Part shown: in pieces, positions 19,375 through 30,234 of the stretch
Layout: the number at the start of each line of letters is the position of its first letter
Numbering within the stretch: position 1 is the first letter of the stretch
NCBI GenBank assembly: GCA_018242665.1
Contig: JAFEBL010000005.1
Location: 12,049 to 76,048 of the forward strand
Direction of reading: 5' to 3'
DNA length: 64,000 nt
From: Nitrospira sp.
GTDB taxonomy: Bacteria > Nitrospirota > Nitrospiria > Nitrospirales > Nitrospiraceae
Translations under genes and position numbers: made by a program
The notes under the pieces: generated by a model
Database searches by the model: none
What the model saw: only the letters and a program-made list of their open reading frames with translations
Told to the model about the DNA's origin: nothing

Positions 19375-20031
19375 GTGTTCCACGTGGAACATCGCGCAAA
19401 TCAATTCGAGCGAACTCTGTGCGAATTCGCCGAGCGACTCTCTATCCCCATTCCCGAGTCATCCATTCCATGGTTCTCTCGCTATTTGAGCGAGCTGAAA
19501 ACGTGGAATCAGGCCATCAATTTGACCGCCATCGACCAGGATCTCGACATTCTCGTGAAACATTTTATTGATTCGATCTCTGGGATAAAAGTCATTGATA
19601 GTATTGATGAAAAAATCATGTTGGATATAGGGGCTGGGGCCGGATTTCCCTCCATTCCCCTCAAATTTATACGGCCGGATTTAGCCATGGTCCTGCTTGA
19701 GCCGAGCGAAAAGCGGAGTTCCTTTTTACGGTACATGATCGGTTCGCTCGGCTTGCGAGACATGGCCGTCGTCACCGCTAAATTTGAAGATTATGTTCGC
19801 AGGCCCGCCTCAGCTCAAGCATTTGACTGGCTGGTCGTCCGGGCTTTGAAAGTAGAAGGATGGAGGGCGGAGATTGGAGCATTGCTGAAACCTGGAGGCA
19901 AGGCGATCTTGTATCGAGCGGAGCGGGTCGGGAAGGGATTTGGGCTGGACAGCCTTGCTTTGCTCGAAGAAGTCGAGTATGAGCTTCCCTCTGGATATGG
20001 CCACCGAGTGTTGTCGGTGTTTGCCAAGTGA
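19375..20031 (+). CDS. rsmG: 16S rRNA (guanine-527-N7) methyltransferase RsmG
   Basis: A 218-aa SAM-dependent methyltransferase modifying G527 of 16S rRNA. The SAM motif is LDIGAGAGFPSIPLKF, and NAVxxxE-type packing is replaced by TWNQAINLTAI with KHFIDSI as in the family. The GTG start at 19375 lies directly on a parS palindrome, so the first residues MFHVEH are encoded by parS itself. A second in-site GTG (19384) is an alternative start. It lies in the conserved mnmG-rsmG-parA-parB order. Confidence 0.93.
   Translation: MFHVEHRANQFERTLCEFAERLSIPIPESSIPWFSRYLSELKTWNQAINLTAIDQDLDILVKHFIDSISGIKVIDSIDEKIMLDIGAGAGFPSIPLKFIRPDLAMVLLEPSEKRSSFLRYMIGSLGLRDMAVVTAKFEDYVRRPASAQAFDWLVVRALKVEGWRAEIGALLKPGGKAILYRAERVGKGFGLDSLALLEEVEYELPSGYGHRVLSVFAK
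19376..19391. promoter_or_regulatory. parS centromere site 1
   Basis: A 16-bp perfect palindrome, TGTTCCACGTGGAACA, matching the chromosomal parS consensus TGTTNCACGTGNAACA. It lies at the rsmG start codon, about 0.7 kb upstream of parAB. ParB is expected to load here to organise the origin region. Confidence 0.93.
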
Positions 20032-20036
20032 GTGGA

Positions 20037-20052
20037 TGTTCCACGTGGAACA
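20037..20052. promoter_or_regulatory. parS centromere site 2
   Basis: A second identical 16-bp perfect parS palindrome in the short gap between rsmG and parA. The two sites are 661 bp apart and bracket rsmG. Confidence 0.94.
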
Positions 20053-20095
20053 TGTGCGGCAAAGCGTCTAGGTGTTAGCAGAAATTGGGGGCGAC

Positions 20096-20872
20096 ATGGC
20101 TCGAATCATTGCTGTTGCAAATCAGAAAGGCGGAGTGGGGAAAACAACCACTTCGGTGAATCTTGCTGCAGCCTTGGCAATTGAAGGCGGATCTGTATTG
20201 TTGGTAGACATTGATCCGCAGGGGAATGCCACCAGTGGGCTCGGCGTGGATGCCATGGCGCTTGGAAAAACGATTTATAACGCCTTGGTTGTGAAGGAAA
20301 GCCTTGCGTCTCTGGTCATGAATACCGCGGTAAACGGGCTATCACTCGTACCGGCCAATTCGCACCTTGCCGGAGCCGAAGTGGAGTTGGTGAATATGGA
20401 GGGGCGAGAGCATCGTCTCAAGGAAGCTCTGGCCGAAGTGGCAGGTCGGTATGACACGATCTTGCTGGATTGTCCGCCTGCACTGGGGCTGCTCACGATT
20501 AACGCCATGGTGGCCGCCGATTCGGTCCTGATTCCGGTGCAATGTGAGTATTATGCGATGGAAGGATTGGGGCGGCTCATGGAGAGTATTCAGCGTCTCA
20601 GGGAATCGCTGAATCCGGCTCTGGAGATCGAGGGTATTGTGCTCACCATGTACGATGCGCGTAATTCACTGGCCCGCCAGGTCGTCGAGCAGATTCGTGG
20701 GCATTTTGGCGAGAGTGTCTACCAAACGATGATCCCACGAAATGTGACGCTGGCCGAGGCGCCGAGTTATGGGCGCCCCGCTTTGCTCTATAACATCGCA
20801 TCTTCCGGTGCCCAAGCCTATCTTTCCCTAGCCAAGGAGTTTGTGGTCCATGGAGAAAAAAGCCCTCGGTAG
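20096..20872 (+). CDS. parA: Chromosome partitioning ATPase ParA/Soj
   Basis: A 258-aa deviant-Walker ATPase that drives origin segregation with ParB. The N terminus MARIIAVANQKGGVGKTT contains the signature Walker A with both lysines; DIDPQGNAT and DCPPALGLL follow. ATG 20096 is preceded by GGGGG and gives the family N terminus; the upstream GTG 20072 adds eight unconserved residues. It overlaps parB by 23 bp. Confidence 0.95.
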   Translation: MARIIAVANQKGGVGKTTTSVNLAAALAIEGGSVLLVDIDPQGNATSGLGVDAMALGKTIYNALVVKESLASLVMNTAVNGLSLVPANSHLAGAEVELVNMEGREHRLKEALAEVAGRYDTILLDCPPALGLLTINAMVAADSVLIPVQCEYYAMEGLGRLMESIQRLRESLNPALEIEGIVLTMYDARNSLARQVVEQIRGHFGESVYQTMIPRNVTLAEAPSYGRPALLYNIASSGAQAYLSLAKEFVVHGEKSPR

Positions 20873-21698
20873 AGGTCTCGATGCGCTCTTGCCGAGCGGT
20901 CGAACAACGGCGGATCCTGAACGGGGCGATGTCCAGGAACTGCGCCTTGAGGCGGTGGTTCCGAACCGGTTTCAGCCTCGACAGCATTTCTCGGAAGTCG
21001 AATTGGCCGAACTGACGGCGTCGCTCAAGCAAAACGGTCTTCTGCAACCGATTCTTGTTCGCCGCAAGGGTGATGGAATCTATGAATTAATTGCTGGAGA
21101 ACGCCGCCTCAGAGCGGCTAAGTTTGCGGGAATGCAGAAGATTCCTGCTCTTATTCGAAATGTGTCCGATCAGGAATCCATGGTGCTAGCACTTGTGGAG
21201 AACCTGCAGCGGGATGATCTCAATCCCATGGAAACCGCACGGGCCTATCAACGGATGTTGAATGAGTTCGGGCTGACCCAGGAGGCCATCGCGCAGAAGG
21301 TTGCCTGCGATCGGTCGTCCGTGGCGAACATGCTGCGGTTGACCACGTTGCCTGCCGAGGTGCAGCACATGATCGAAACCGACCAACTCTCGACAGGCCA
21401 CGCCAAGGTGATTCTGGGGCTGGCGACGCCGGCGGCACAAATCAACCTGGCGGCGCAGATCGTCGACGAGCAGTTGTCGGTGCGCGATGCCGAAGGGTTG
21501 GTTCAGGGGCATGCTGCGGCGAAGAAAGCCGGGAAGCGACCACCCCGAGTGCCGCTGCGATCGGATCTGGAGGAGCGCTTGCAGAAACGTCTGGGGACCA
21601 GGGTAGATGTGCAGCGAGGACGCCGGAGCGGCAGGATCGTCATCCATTATTTTTCCCCGGAAGAGCTCGACGGGTTGGTGGAACGACTACTCGAATGA
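20850..21698 (+). CDS. parB: Chromosome partitioning protein ParB
   Basis: A 282-aa CTPase and parS-binding protein. The N-terminal GRGLDALL segment is the ParA-activating region. The ParB/Srx domain carries ELIAGERRLRAAKFAG, and the motif ENLQRDDLNPMETARAYQ precedes the HTH (LTQEAIAQKVACDRSSV). The C terminus is the dimerisation region. AGGAG (20834-20838) serves ATG 20850; an upstream TTG at 20841 is too close to it. Two parS sites lie just upstream. Confidence 0.96.
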   Translation: MEKKALGRGLDALLPSGRTTADPERGDVQELRLEAVVPNRFQPRQHFSEVELAELTASLKQNGLLQPILVRRKGDGIYELIAGERRLRAAKFAGMQKIPALIRNVSDQESMVLALVENLQRDDLNPMETARAYQRMLNEFGLTQEAIAQKVACDRSSVANMLRLTTLPAEVQHMIETDQLSTGHAKVILGLATPAAQINLAAQIVDEQLSVRDAEGLVQGHAAAKKAGKRPPRVPLRSDLEERLQKRLGTRVDVQRGRRSGRIVIHYFSPEELDGLVERLLE

Positions 21699-21841
21699 TG
21701 GTGCGTTCATTTTCAGAGCAGATTTTTGATGAAGGACCGGAGTAGAATGCCTTCGGAATTGCGCTGAGGGTGCCGGTCGGCCAAGCCGATCTTCCCCGGC
21801 AATTGTGCAGAACACGGTCATGTGTGGTTTGGAGGTATGTC

Positions 21842-22318
21842 ATGTGGATTAAGGACAAGCCAGAAGGAAAGCGCCAGGCAGGACAAAGTGAGGGAAGTGA
21901 AATGGAAAATTTGGAATCGACAGCGCCCCGTGAAGGGAACGAAGAGATCAATGCCTTTGTCGGGAAGGGTGTCAGCTTTAAGGGCGTCATTTCCTACAAC
22001 GGCACCGTGCGTATCGATGGCAATCTGGACGGTGAAATCCACACCGAAGGTGTCCTGTTGGTCGGTGAGGACGCGGTCTTGACCGCGAAGATCACGGCCG
22101 GCACGGTGGTGTGTAAAGGGAAAATCACCGGCGACATCAGTGCGCGCGAGAAGGTGAAATTGCGGGCGCCCGCCGTGGTGAATGCCGGAGTGAAGGCGCC
22201 GTTGCTGGCGATGGAAGAGGGCGTGGTGTTCAACGGCACGTTGGAGATGAGCCAGACTGGGACCCGCGAACCGCAAGGAACGTCGCGCGGACAGGGCGTG
22301 AAGCTCGTGAACGGATAG
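21842..22318 (+). CDS. Bactofilin (first of two)
   Basis: A 158-aa bactofilin, a self-polymerising beta-helix cytoskeletal protein. The core (about 38-135) starts FVGKGVSFKGVISYNGTVRIDG and repeats short hydrophobic-Gly turns such as GEIHTEGVLLVGEDA. Flanking tails are polar and short, as usual. GGAGGT precedes ATG 21842; the longer frame from 21770 lacks conservation. It follows parB by 143 bp and is followed by a paralogue. Confidence 0.9.
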   Translation: MWIKDKPEGKRQAGQSEGSEMENLESTAPREGNEEINAFVGKGVSFKGVISYNGTVRIDGNLDGEIHTEGVLLVGEDAVLTAKITAGTVVCKGKITGDISAREKVKLRAPAVVNAGVKAPLLAMEEGVVFNGTLEMSQTGTREPQGTSRGQGVKLVNG

Positions 22319-22443
22319 GTCTCTGTCACGGCGAGTTCCTGCAAGCCAGAGCCGGCCTTGCCCGCAGGATGCGGGCAGGACGGATGACATTTAGTCCGCG
22401 CCACGGCCGACCACTGCCGTGGAGTAGGTCAAGGAGGACGCTG

Positions 22444-22899
22444 ATGTGGGGTGAAACCAAAAAGCAGTCCGTCGCGGAAGATGACAAGTTCACCTTTCTC
22501 GGGAAGGGCACCAGTTTCAAAGGTATCGTCACGTTTGATGGCACCGTCCGTATCGATGGGCGTGTCGAGGGAGAAGTGCATACGGGTGGAGCCGTGATCG
22601 TCGGGGAAAGCGCCGTGATCAAGGGCGTGATTGCGGCCGGCTCCGTAGAAATCAGCGGCCGGGTGAAGGGTTCCATCACGGCCGTTCAAAAGGTCGAAAT
22701 TCAAAAGCCTGGAATTCTCATCGGCGACATTCAGAGCCCCGTGGTGATCATCGAAGAAGGGGCCCATTTCCACGGCATGAGTAATATGGGCGCTGAGAAG
22801 TGGTCGGAGGACGAAGCCTCCGAGTTCGGCTCTCCGCAAGACCCCGGCGTGCGCGACCTCGTGGCCCACCGCGGTAAGGTCAAAACCCAAGAACCGTAA
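22444..22899 (+). CDS. Bactofilin (second of two)
   Basis: A 151-aa paralogue of the preceding gene, with the same beta-helix entry FLGKGTSFKGIVTFDGTVRIDG and turns such as GEVHTGGAVIVGESA. The C-terminal tail (about 120-151) is acidic and differs from that of its neighbour. AGGAGG precedes the ATG. The 125-bp gap between the two holds a hairpin with 8-bp arms (22359-22366 and 22370-22377) without a T run, perhaps an mRNA processing or stability element. The pair could co-polymerise; this is inference. Confidence 0.9.
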   Translation: MWGETKKQSVAEDDKFTFLGKGTSFKGIVTFDGTVRIDGRVEGEVHTGGAVIVGESAVIKGVIAAGSVEISGRVKGSITAVQKVEIQKPGILIGDIQSPVVIIEEGAHFHGMSNMGAEKWSEDEASEFGSPQDPGVRDLVAHRGKVKTQEP

Positions 22900-22927
22900 G
22901 TATCCGTTCGATCTCCTTCCGGTTGTC

Positions 22928-24013
22928 ATGATGAAACGCCAAACTGTGCTGTTGGGTATGAGCGGCGGAGTGGATAGCTCCGTCGCGGCCGCGTTGCTCG
23001 TGCGGCAAGGCTATGACGTGCATGGCGTCACCCTGCAGGTGTGGGAGCACGAAGACGAGCAAGTTGCCGCCTCGAAGCGCTGGGAAGAGCGGGGGTGCTG
23101 TAAGATCGGCATTGCGAAATTTGTCGCGCAGCGCCTACGTATTCCTTATGAGGTCGTCGACCGCCGGGAAACCTTTCAGCGCGGTGTCATCGACGATTTC
23201 GTCTCGGGTTATGCGTCCGGCACGACCCCCAATCCCTGCGTCCGGTGCAATGAACGTGTGAAGTTGCAGTCCCTCTACAAGCTGGCCCAGGAGCGCGGGA
23301 TGGACTTCGTCGCGACCGGCCACTATGCGCGTATCGAGCACGAGGGGGAAGGGTGGGCGTTGCATCGCGCGTTCGACCAGCGCAAAGACCAGAGCTACTT
23401 TCTCTATCGTATGAACGCCGCCTGGCTGCCGAAGATCCTGTTTCCGGTGGGACGCATGCAGAAGCTGGAAGTATGGCAGGAAGCGGAAGCTTTGGGGTTG
23501 CCGGTCGAGGAACTCAAGGAGAGTCAGGAAATTTGTTTTGTGAGTTCCGGCGACTATCGCACCTTTCTGGAGAAAGAACGGCCCGAGCTGAAGCAGCCGG
23601 GCTCCTTTGTGGGAATCGACGGCGAAGTGCTCGGGCGGCATGAGGGCATCGCCTTCTACACGCCGGGGCAGCGTCGCGGGCTCGGGGTGGCAGTGGGACA
23701 ACGGTTGTACGTGCAAAAGGTGGTGCCGGAATCGGGGCAAGTTGTGCTGTGCGCCGAAGAGCACCTAACGCAGTCTGACTGCCTGGTCGGGGATCTCAAG
23801 CTGTTTGCGGAGGGAATCGGCAGGCATCCAATCGAAGCCGAAGTGAAGATTCGTTACGCTACGCCGCCAGCCCCTGCGACGTTGTTTCCCTCGGGAGCTG
23901 GCGCCCTGCTGGTTCGCTTCCATCAGCCGCAACGGGCCTTGAGTCCAGGACAGTCCGCCGTATTTTACGCCGGGGACCGAGTGCTTGGCGGCGGAATCAT
24001 TCAGCGATCCTAA
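22928..24013 (+). CDS. mnmA: tRNA-specific 2-thiouridylase MnmA
   Basis: A 361-aa ATP-pyrophosphatase that thiolates C2 of U34 in tRNA-Lys, Glu and Gln. The PP-loop is GMSGGVDSSVAAALL. The catalytic Cys pair lies in TPNPCVRCNE and QEICFVSS. FDQRKDQSYFLY is the usual tRNA-recognition segment. Together with mnmE and mnmG in this window it gives the full mnm5/cmnm5s2U34 wobble pathway except its sulfur donors. The starts ATG 22928 and 22931 are equivalent. Confidence 0.95.
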   Translation: MMKRQTVLLGMSGGVDSSVAAALLVRQGYDVHGVTLQVWEHEDEQVAASKRWEERGCCKIGIAKFVAQRLRIPYEVVDRRETFQRGVIDDFVSGYASGTTPNPCVRCNERVKLQSLYKLAQERGMDFVATGHYARIEHEGEGWALHRAFDQRKDQSYFLYRMNAAWLPKILFPVGRMQKLEVWQEAEALGLPVEELKESQEICFVSSGDYRTFLEKERPELKQPGSFVGIDGEVLGRHEGIAFYTPGQRRGLGVAVGQRLYVQKVVPESGQVVLCAEEHLTQSDCLVGDLKLFAEGIGRHPIEAEVKIRYATPPAPATLFPSGAGALLVRFHQPQRALSPGQSAVFYAGDRVLGGGIIQRS

Positions 24014-24052
24014 CGCCGCAGCCCATTGACACCTCCGAACCACGTTCTCTCC

Positions 24053-24082
24053 TTGACAGTGCCCGCGTTTGAATGCTAACTT
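24053..24082 (+). promoter_or_regulatory. Candidate promoter for the F1 ATP synthase operon
   Basis: TTGACA (24053-24058), an 18-bp spacer and TAACTT (24077-24082), preceded by a TG one base upstream of the -10, in the 148-bp gap before atpH. The -35 is perfect and the -10 is poor (3 of 6), so this is tentative. Confidence 0.35.
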
Positions 24083-24161
24083 GGCGCGCTTTTTGTCGTG
24101 CCCACCGCACGCAAGCTTCCCGTTTGATCAAAACACGGTTAACCGTTAGCGGATAGTCATT

Positions 24162-24701
24162 GTGATTAAGACAGCCGTCGCACGTCGATACGCAAAAGCT
24201 CTGTTCGAACTGCTTGATACTCCCAGCATCGAGTCGGCCCGAGTGGCCTTGAATGGCTTGGGCGAGGCCTTTACCGAATCAGCCGCCCTGCGGCACGCCG
24301 TCGCCTCGCCTGTCTTCCCGGAGGCCACGAAGCTCGCGGTATTGACCGAAGTGGCCACCAAATTGGGATGCCCGCCGGTCGTGAAGCGGTTCCTTGATCA
24401 GTTGGTCAAAAAGAATCGCGTCGGTTTCTTGCCCGACATCGCCGAGGCCTTTGCCAAGTTCGTGGATGAGTCCAAAGGGACCCAGCAAGTGCTGGTGTCC
24501 TCGGCAACCGCCTTGCCCCCGACGGAACAAGATCGGATCACCACCCGATTGCGCGATGTCTTGCAGCGCGATGTCGATGTCACGTTTCATACAGAACCTC
24601 AACATGTCGCCGGCCTCCATATCCGCCTGGGCAGCACCGTCGTAGACAGCACGGTCCGGGGCCGACTGAGCGCCATGCAGCGTGTGTTGACCAAGGAGTA
24701 G
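24162..24701 (+). CDS. atpH: ATP synthase F1 subunit delta
   Basis: A 179-aa stator subunit joining F1 to the peripheral stalk. It begins (GTG start) [16 protein letters not shown], the typical OSCP/delta opening. The C-terminal part [18 protein letters not shown] is the conserved family end. It is the first gene of the F1 operon and ends 2 bp before atpA. Confidence 0.94.
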   Translation: MIKTAVARRYAKALFELLDTPSIESARVALNGLGEAFTESAALRHAVASPVFPEATKLAVLTEVATKLGCPPVVKRFLDQLVKKNRVGFLPDIAEAFAKFVDESKGTQQVLVSSATALPPTEQDRITTRLRDVLQRDVDVTFHTEPQHVAGLHIRLGSTVVDSTVRGRLSAMQRVLTKE

Positions 24702-24703
24702 CC

Positions 24704-26221
24704 ATGCAGATCAAGGCAGAAGAGATCAGCTCCATCATTAAAGAAAAGATCAAGGGGTTCGATCAACAAGTCGATGTCAGCCAGACCGGTTCCGTCATTC
24801 AGGTCGGCGACGGTATTGCCAAAGTGTACGGACTCGACGGCGCCATGGCCGGAGAAATGCTCGAGTTTCCGGGTGGACTGTACGGCATCGCCTTGAACCT
24901 CGAAGAAGACAATGTCGGCGCCGTGTTGATGGGCGACGATGTGGGCATCAAAGAGGGCGATCCCGTCAAGCGCACCGGCCGAATTGCCGAAATCCCCGTG
25001 GGTGAAGCGCTGGTCGGACGCGTGGTCAACGCCATCGGACAGCCGATCGACGGCAAAGGGCCCATCAACTCGCAACATTCTTCCCGTATCGAAGTCGTGG
25101 CGCCGGGTGTGAATACCAGACAGTCCGTGCGCGAACCGTTGCAGACGGGTATCAAGGCCATCGATGCCATGATTCCCATCGGCCGTGGTCAGCGCGAGTT
25201 GATCATCGGAGACCGTCAGACCGGAAAAACCGCGATCGCCGTCGACACCATCATCAATCAGAAGGGTCTCGGCGTGTTCTGCATTTATGTGGCCGTCGGA
25301 CAGAAGCGGTCCACCGTCGCGCGCGTCGTGAAGACGCTCGAAGAAAACCACGCCATGGAGTACAGCATGGTGGTGGCGGCTACGGCCAGCGATCCGGCGC
25401 CGATGCAGTTCTTGGCCCCGTTTGCGGGCGCCGCGATCGGTGAGTATTTCCGTGACAACGGCAAGCATGCGCTGATCGTGTATGACGATTTGTCCAAACA
25501 CGCCGTTGCCTATCGTCAGCTCTCCCTTTTGCTCCGTCGTCCGCCAGGTCGTGAGGCCTATCCCGGCGACGTGTTCTATCTGCACTCTCGCCTCTTGGAG
25601 CGCGCCGCGAAATTGAGCGATAAGTTGGGCGGCGGCAGTTTGACGGCTCTTCCGATCATCGAGACTCAGGCTGGCGACGTGTCGGCCTATATTCCGACGA
25701 ACGTCATCTCGATTACGGATGGCCAGATCTATCTCGGGAGCGATTTGTTCTATTCCGGTATTCGTCCGGCGATTAACGTCGGTCTGTCCGTGTCCCGCGT
25801 CGGCGGGTCCGCGCAGATCAAGACCATGAAACAGGTCGCCGGTACGCTCCGTCTCGATCTCGCGCAGTATCGCGAAATGGCCGCTTTCTCCCAGTTCGGC
25901 AGCGAACTCGACAAGGCGACGCAGATGCAGCTTGCCCGCGGTGTCCGCATGGTGGAGTTGCTCAAGCAAGGGCAATACAAGCCGATGCCGGTGGCCGACC
26001 AGGTGTTGTCGATCTATGCCGGTGTCAACGGATTCCTGGACGATGTGCCGGTGGACAAGGTGCTGCAGTTCGAGGCCGACCTGCTTCACTATGTTCAGCA
26101 AAACCATCAGGACATGCGCAAGGACATCGCCACGGTCGGAAAGATCGACGACAAGGTGGGCGGCAAGCTGAAGGAAATCATCTCGACGTTCAAGCAGAAA
26201 ATGGGCTATGGAGCAAAATAG
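24704..26221 (+). CDS. atpA: ATP synthase F1 subunit alpha
   Basis: A 505-aa non-catalytic nucleotide-binding subunit. It shows [15 protein letters not shown] (Walker A), the regulatory contact [17 protein letters not shown] and the C-terminal signature around [13 protein letters not shown]. Length is that of the family. The start is 2 bp after atpH. Confidence 0.97.
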   Translation: MQIKAEEISSIIKEKIKGFDQQVDVSQTGSVIQVGDGIAKVYGLDGAMAGEMLEFPGGLYGIALNLEEDNVGAVLMGDDVGIKEGDPVKRTGRIAEIPVGEALVGRVVNAIGQPIDGKGPINSQHSSRIEVVAPGVNTRQSVREPLQTGIKAIDAMIPIGRGQRELIIGDRQTGKTAIAVDTIINQKGLGVFCIYVAVGQKRSTVARVVKTLEENHAMEYSMVVAATASDPAPMQFLAPFAGAAIGEYFRDNGKHALIVYDDLSKHAVAYRQLSLLLRRPPGREAYPGDVFYLHSRLLERAAKLSDKLGGGSLTALPIIETQAGDVSAYIPTNVISITDGQIYLGSDLFYSGIRPAINVGLSVSRVGGSAQIKTMKQVAGTLRLDLAQYREMAAFSQFGSELDKATQMQLARGVRMVELLKQGQYKPMPVADQVLSIYAGVNGFLDDVPVDKVLQFEADLLHYVQQNHQDMRKDIATVGKIDDKVGGKLKEIISTFKQKMGYGAK

Positions 26222-26285
26222 CGATTAGCCTTCACCTTCAGCCCCTGGCTGAAGTCTGAGCGCTGACTGCTAAGAGCGTACAAGC

Positions 26286-27170
26286 ATGCCGAGCTTACAA
26301 TCTCTCCGGCGGAAAATTGCCGCCTTCAAAAACACGCAGAAGATTACGAAGGCCATGAAAATGGTCGCCGCGGCGAAGCTCAAGCGTTCGCAGGATCGTA
26401 TTCTCGCCGCGCGTCCGTACGCGCACAAAATGCGTGGTGTCCTCAGCAATCTCAGCCAGCGCGTCAATCGCACGTCCCATCCCTTGCTGCAAAAGCGGGA
26501 AGGGAAGAAAATCGAAATCCTCGTCGTCACGAGCGACCGCGGTCTCTGTGGCGGCTTCAACGGCAACATCGTCAGAAAGAGCGCTGAATTTGTCCGGCAA
26601 TGCGAGTCGCAAGGCCTGTCGGTCAATCTCAGTCTCATCGGACGCAAAGGCCGTGACTATTTTCGCCGTCGGACCTGGCCGATCAGGCAGGAGTGGACCG
26701 GGATTTTCGATAAATTGAGCTTCGAGCACGCCATCGACATCGGTGGTGACCTGACGGAAAATTTCGTCAAGGGGACGTTTGACGAACTCTACGTAGTCTA
26801 TAACGAATTTAAATCGGCGATCCAACAGCGCGTGATTGTCGAAAAGCTGTTTCCTATCGATGCCGCGACAGAGTTTGGTGCGCCGCAAGCCACCGAAGGT
26901 TCGTCCCTTGGAGGCAGCTATCTGTATGAACCTGATGAGGGAGAGCTTCTGAACGCATTGGTCCCGAAGCACTTCCAGATTCAGACGTATCGCATCTTGT
27001 TGGAGTCGGCGGCTGCGGAACATGGCGCACGTATGGCAGCCATGGACGGCGCAACCCGTAATGCCGGACAACTGATCAAGAAAGTCACTCTGTATTACAA
27101 CAAGACGCGCCAAGCGGCCATCACCAAAGAACTCATGGACATCGTGGGTGGCGCAGAGGCCCTGAAATAA
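26286..27170 (+). CDS. atpG: ATP synthase F1 subunit gamma
   Basis: A 294-aa central rotor shaft. It begins PSLQSLRRKIAAFKNTQKIT-like, with KAMKMVAAAKLKR, and ends with a long helix holding GATRNAGQLIKKVTLYYNK and RQAAITKELMDIVGGAEAL. These coiled N- and C-terminal helices are diagnostic. Confidence 0.96.
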   Translation: MPSLQSLRRKIAAFKNTQKITKAMKMVAAAKLKRSQDRILAARPYAHKMRGVLSNLSQRVNRTSHPLLQKREGKKIEILVVTSDRGLCGGFNGNIVRKSAEFVRQCESQGLSVNLSLIGRKGRDYFRRRTWPIRQEWTGIFDKLSFEHAIDIGGDLTENFVKGTFDELYVVYNEFKSAIQQRVIVEKLFPIDAATEFGAPQATEGSSLGGSYLYEPDEGELLNALVPKHFQIQTYRILLESAAAEHGARMAAMDGATRNAGQLIKKVTLYYNKTRQAAITKELMDIVGGAEALK

Positions 27171-27202
27171 AAGCTGGACTGAAGAATGCTGCACGACGGT
27201 AA

Positions 27203-28681
<1,479 letters not shown>

Positions 28682-28797
28682 CAGCCAGGTGCCCTTGTGC
28701 TCGCAGACCGCGCACGCTCAGAAGGTGCTCGGCCGATGCGCGCACGACAGGGCATCCTGACCGCTAGCCCTTTCGTGAGAGAGCAGGAAAAAGGACA

Positions 28798-29220
28798 ATG
28801 GCTGGAAAGATTCTCCTAGAAGTTGTGACGCCGGAAAAGTTGCTCCTGAGCCAGGAGGTTGATGAGGTCATCGCCCCGGGCAGCGAGGGCGAATTCGGCG
28901 TCTTGCCAGGCCATTGCCATCTACTCTCCAGTTTGCGTATCGGCGAGCTGCGGTATAAGTCTCATGACATCTGGCATTACATGTCGATCTTGTGGGGTTA
29001 TGCCGAAGTGACCCCTGCCAAAGTGACCGTCATGGCCGAGATTGCCGAGAAGGCAGAGGACATTGATGTGGGACGCGCGCAGCAGGCGGTTGAAAAAGCC
29101 GAACAGCGCCTCCAGGCCGGAGGGCTTCCCTCGGAAGTCAAAGAAGCGCAGATTAGCCTCGAAAAGGCCCGTCTTCGGAAGAAGATTGCCGATCGTGCTC
29201 GAAAGACCAGTCACGCCTAA
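28798..29220 (+). CDS. atpC: ATP synthase F1 subunit epsilon
   Basis: A 140-aa rotor subunit and intrinsic inhibitor of F1. The N-terminal beta-sandwich begins ILLEVVTPEKLLLSQEVDEV, with GSEGEFGVLPGHCHLL. The C-terminal helical pair has EKAEQRLQ and EKARLRKKIADRARK. It closes the F1 operon. No F0 genes (a, c, b) are in the window. Confidence 0.95.
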   Translation: MAGKILLEVVTPEKLLLSQEVDEVIAPGSEGEFGVLPGHCHLLSSLRIGELRYKSHDIWHYMSILWGYAEVTPAKVTVMAEIAEKAEDIDVGRAQQAVEKAEQRLQAGGLPSEVKEAQISLEKARLRKKIADRARKTSHA

Positions 29221-29272
29221 GTCCTCTATCCCCCAGCGTTCCGCTGTTGCTACCCCGTGCCCTCGATCCTCT

Positions 29273-30178
29273 GTGCCTGAGCTATTCGGGGCCGGTCTTC
29301 TCCGATTCTTCCTAACATTCCTGCTGCTGACCTCGGCATGTGCCGGACCTTCGATCCATACGCGTGCGGTTCAGGAGAACGAGGATTGGTTCGTTCGATT
29401 GGATTCTGTCGAGAATCCCGATCGAAACACTGTCCACTATCAGCATCCCGCCACGTGGACGGCCCAAGACCTGTTTGTCATTCTGGACCAGCTTTTCATT
29501 GAACAGCGTGTGGGCCTCATGGATGAGCCAAAGCCGGTGCAGGACGTCTTTTCTCCGGAGGAGTCGCAGCACATTCTTCCCGCGCTACAGATGGCCTTCC
29601 ACGAGGCCTTACCCCATGAATGGGTGGCCTTCCTGCTTGCTCAGCCCCGCAGCCAGAACGAGCGGGCCATTACATCTGGTGGCCTCTTTCATGAGAGCGA
29701 TCGACTGCACATTGTCGTCGCGAATCACCGAACGATCCTGCCATCGCACTCCAACGAGCTTGTGAATGTCCGGGCCAATCCGTTGTATTCCGTCAACGGT
29801 AGCGGTGGGACCCTTGGGATTGAACCACGACGGTTTGTCATTTCTACGAAAGCAAACTGGTCCGGTGGCCACCGAGCCTCCGCCAGCGAACTCGTGTTGG
29901 ATCATCGCGGATACCTCGCGCAGGTCCACCTGTCGGATCGACGACGTGTCACTAAGGATCTCACGACATCCGATTCGCCGACTGCCTCCCGAACAGCTGC
30001 AGAAGATGGACGCCCGATAGTGGAAGGGACATCGCCTGATTCCTCGACGACGATCCAGCGGCTCGAAAGCGAAATTCAGCAACTGAAGCACACGCTTGCC
30101 GACAAGCAGCAACAACTCGAACGGCTGAAAGACGGCGCCGCCGGACAACCTTTGGGGCGACCTGTCCCGCAGCATTAG
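29273..30178 (+). CDS. Uncharacterised lipoprotein with C-terminal coiled coil
   Basis: About 301 aa; family not recognised. The frame is open further upstream inside atpC, but GTG 29273 gives a compact signal (hydrophobic stretch LLRFFLTFLLL) ending in lipobox LTSAC, so I take that start. The mature part has no known motif; it is mixed alpha/beta with many Ser, His and Asn. Residues about 268-292 (IQRLESEIQQLKHTLADKQ) form heptads typical of a coiled coil. It lies 52 bp after atpC and may be read from the atp transcript. A periplasmic membrane-tethered protein is the only safe inference. Confidence 0.65.
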   Translation: MPELFGAGLLRFFLTFLLLTSACAGPSIHTRAVQENEDWFVRLDSVENPDRNTVHYQHPATWTAQDLFVILDQLFIEQRVGLMDEPKPVQDVFSPEESQHILPALQMAFHEALPHEWVAFLLAQPRSQNERAITSGGLFHESDRLHIVVANHRTILPSHSNELVNVRANPLYSVNGSGGTLGIEPRRFVISTKANWSGGHRASASELVLDHRGYLAQVHLSDRRRVTKDLTTSDSPTASRTAAEDGRPIVEGTSPDSSTTIQRLESEIQQLKHTLADKQQQLERLKDGAAGQPLGRPVPQH

Positions 30179-30234
30179 TCGGCGGCTGGCACACGGCTGT
30201 CAGGGAACAATTCTCTTCCGGAGATAGGCAAGAC

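Noticed and set aside
24599-26107. 502-codon minus-strand frame opposite atpA
   Set aside because: Antisense to an unmistakable atpA, low-complexity His/Arg-rich product, no ribosome site or domain.
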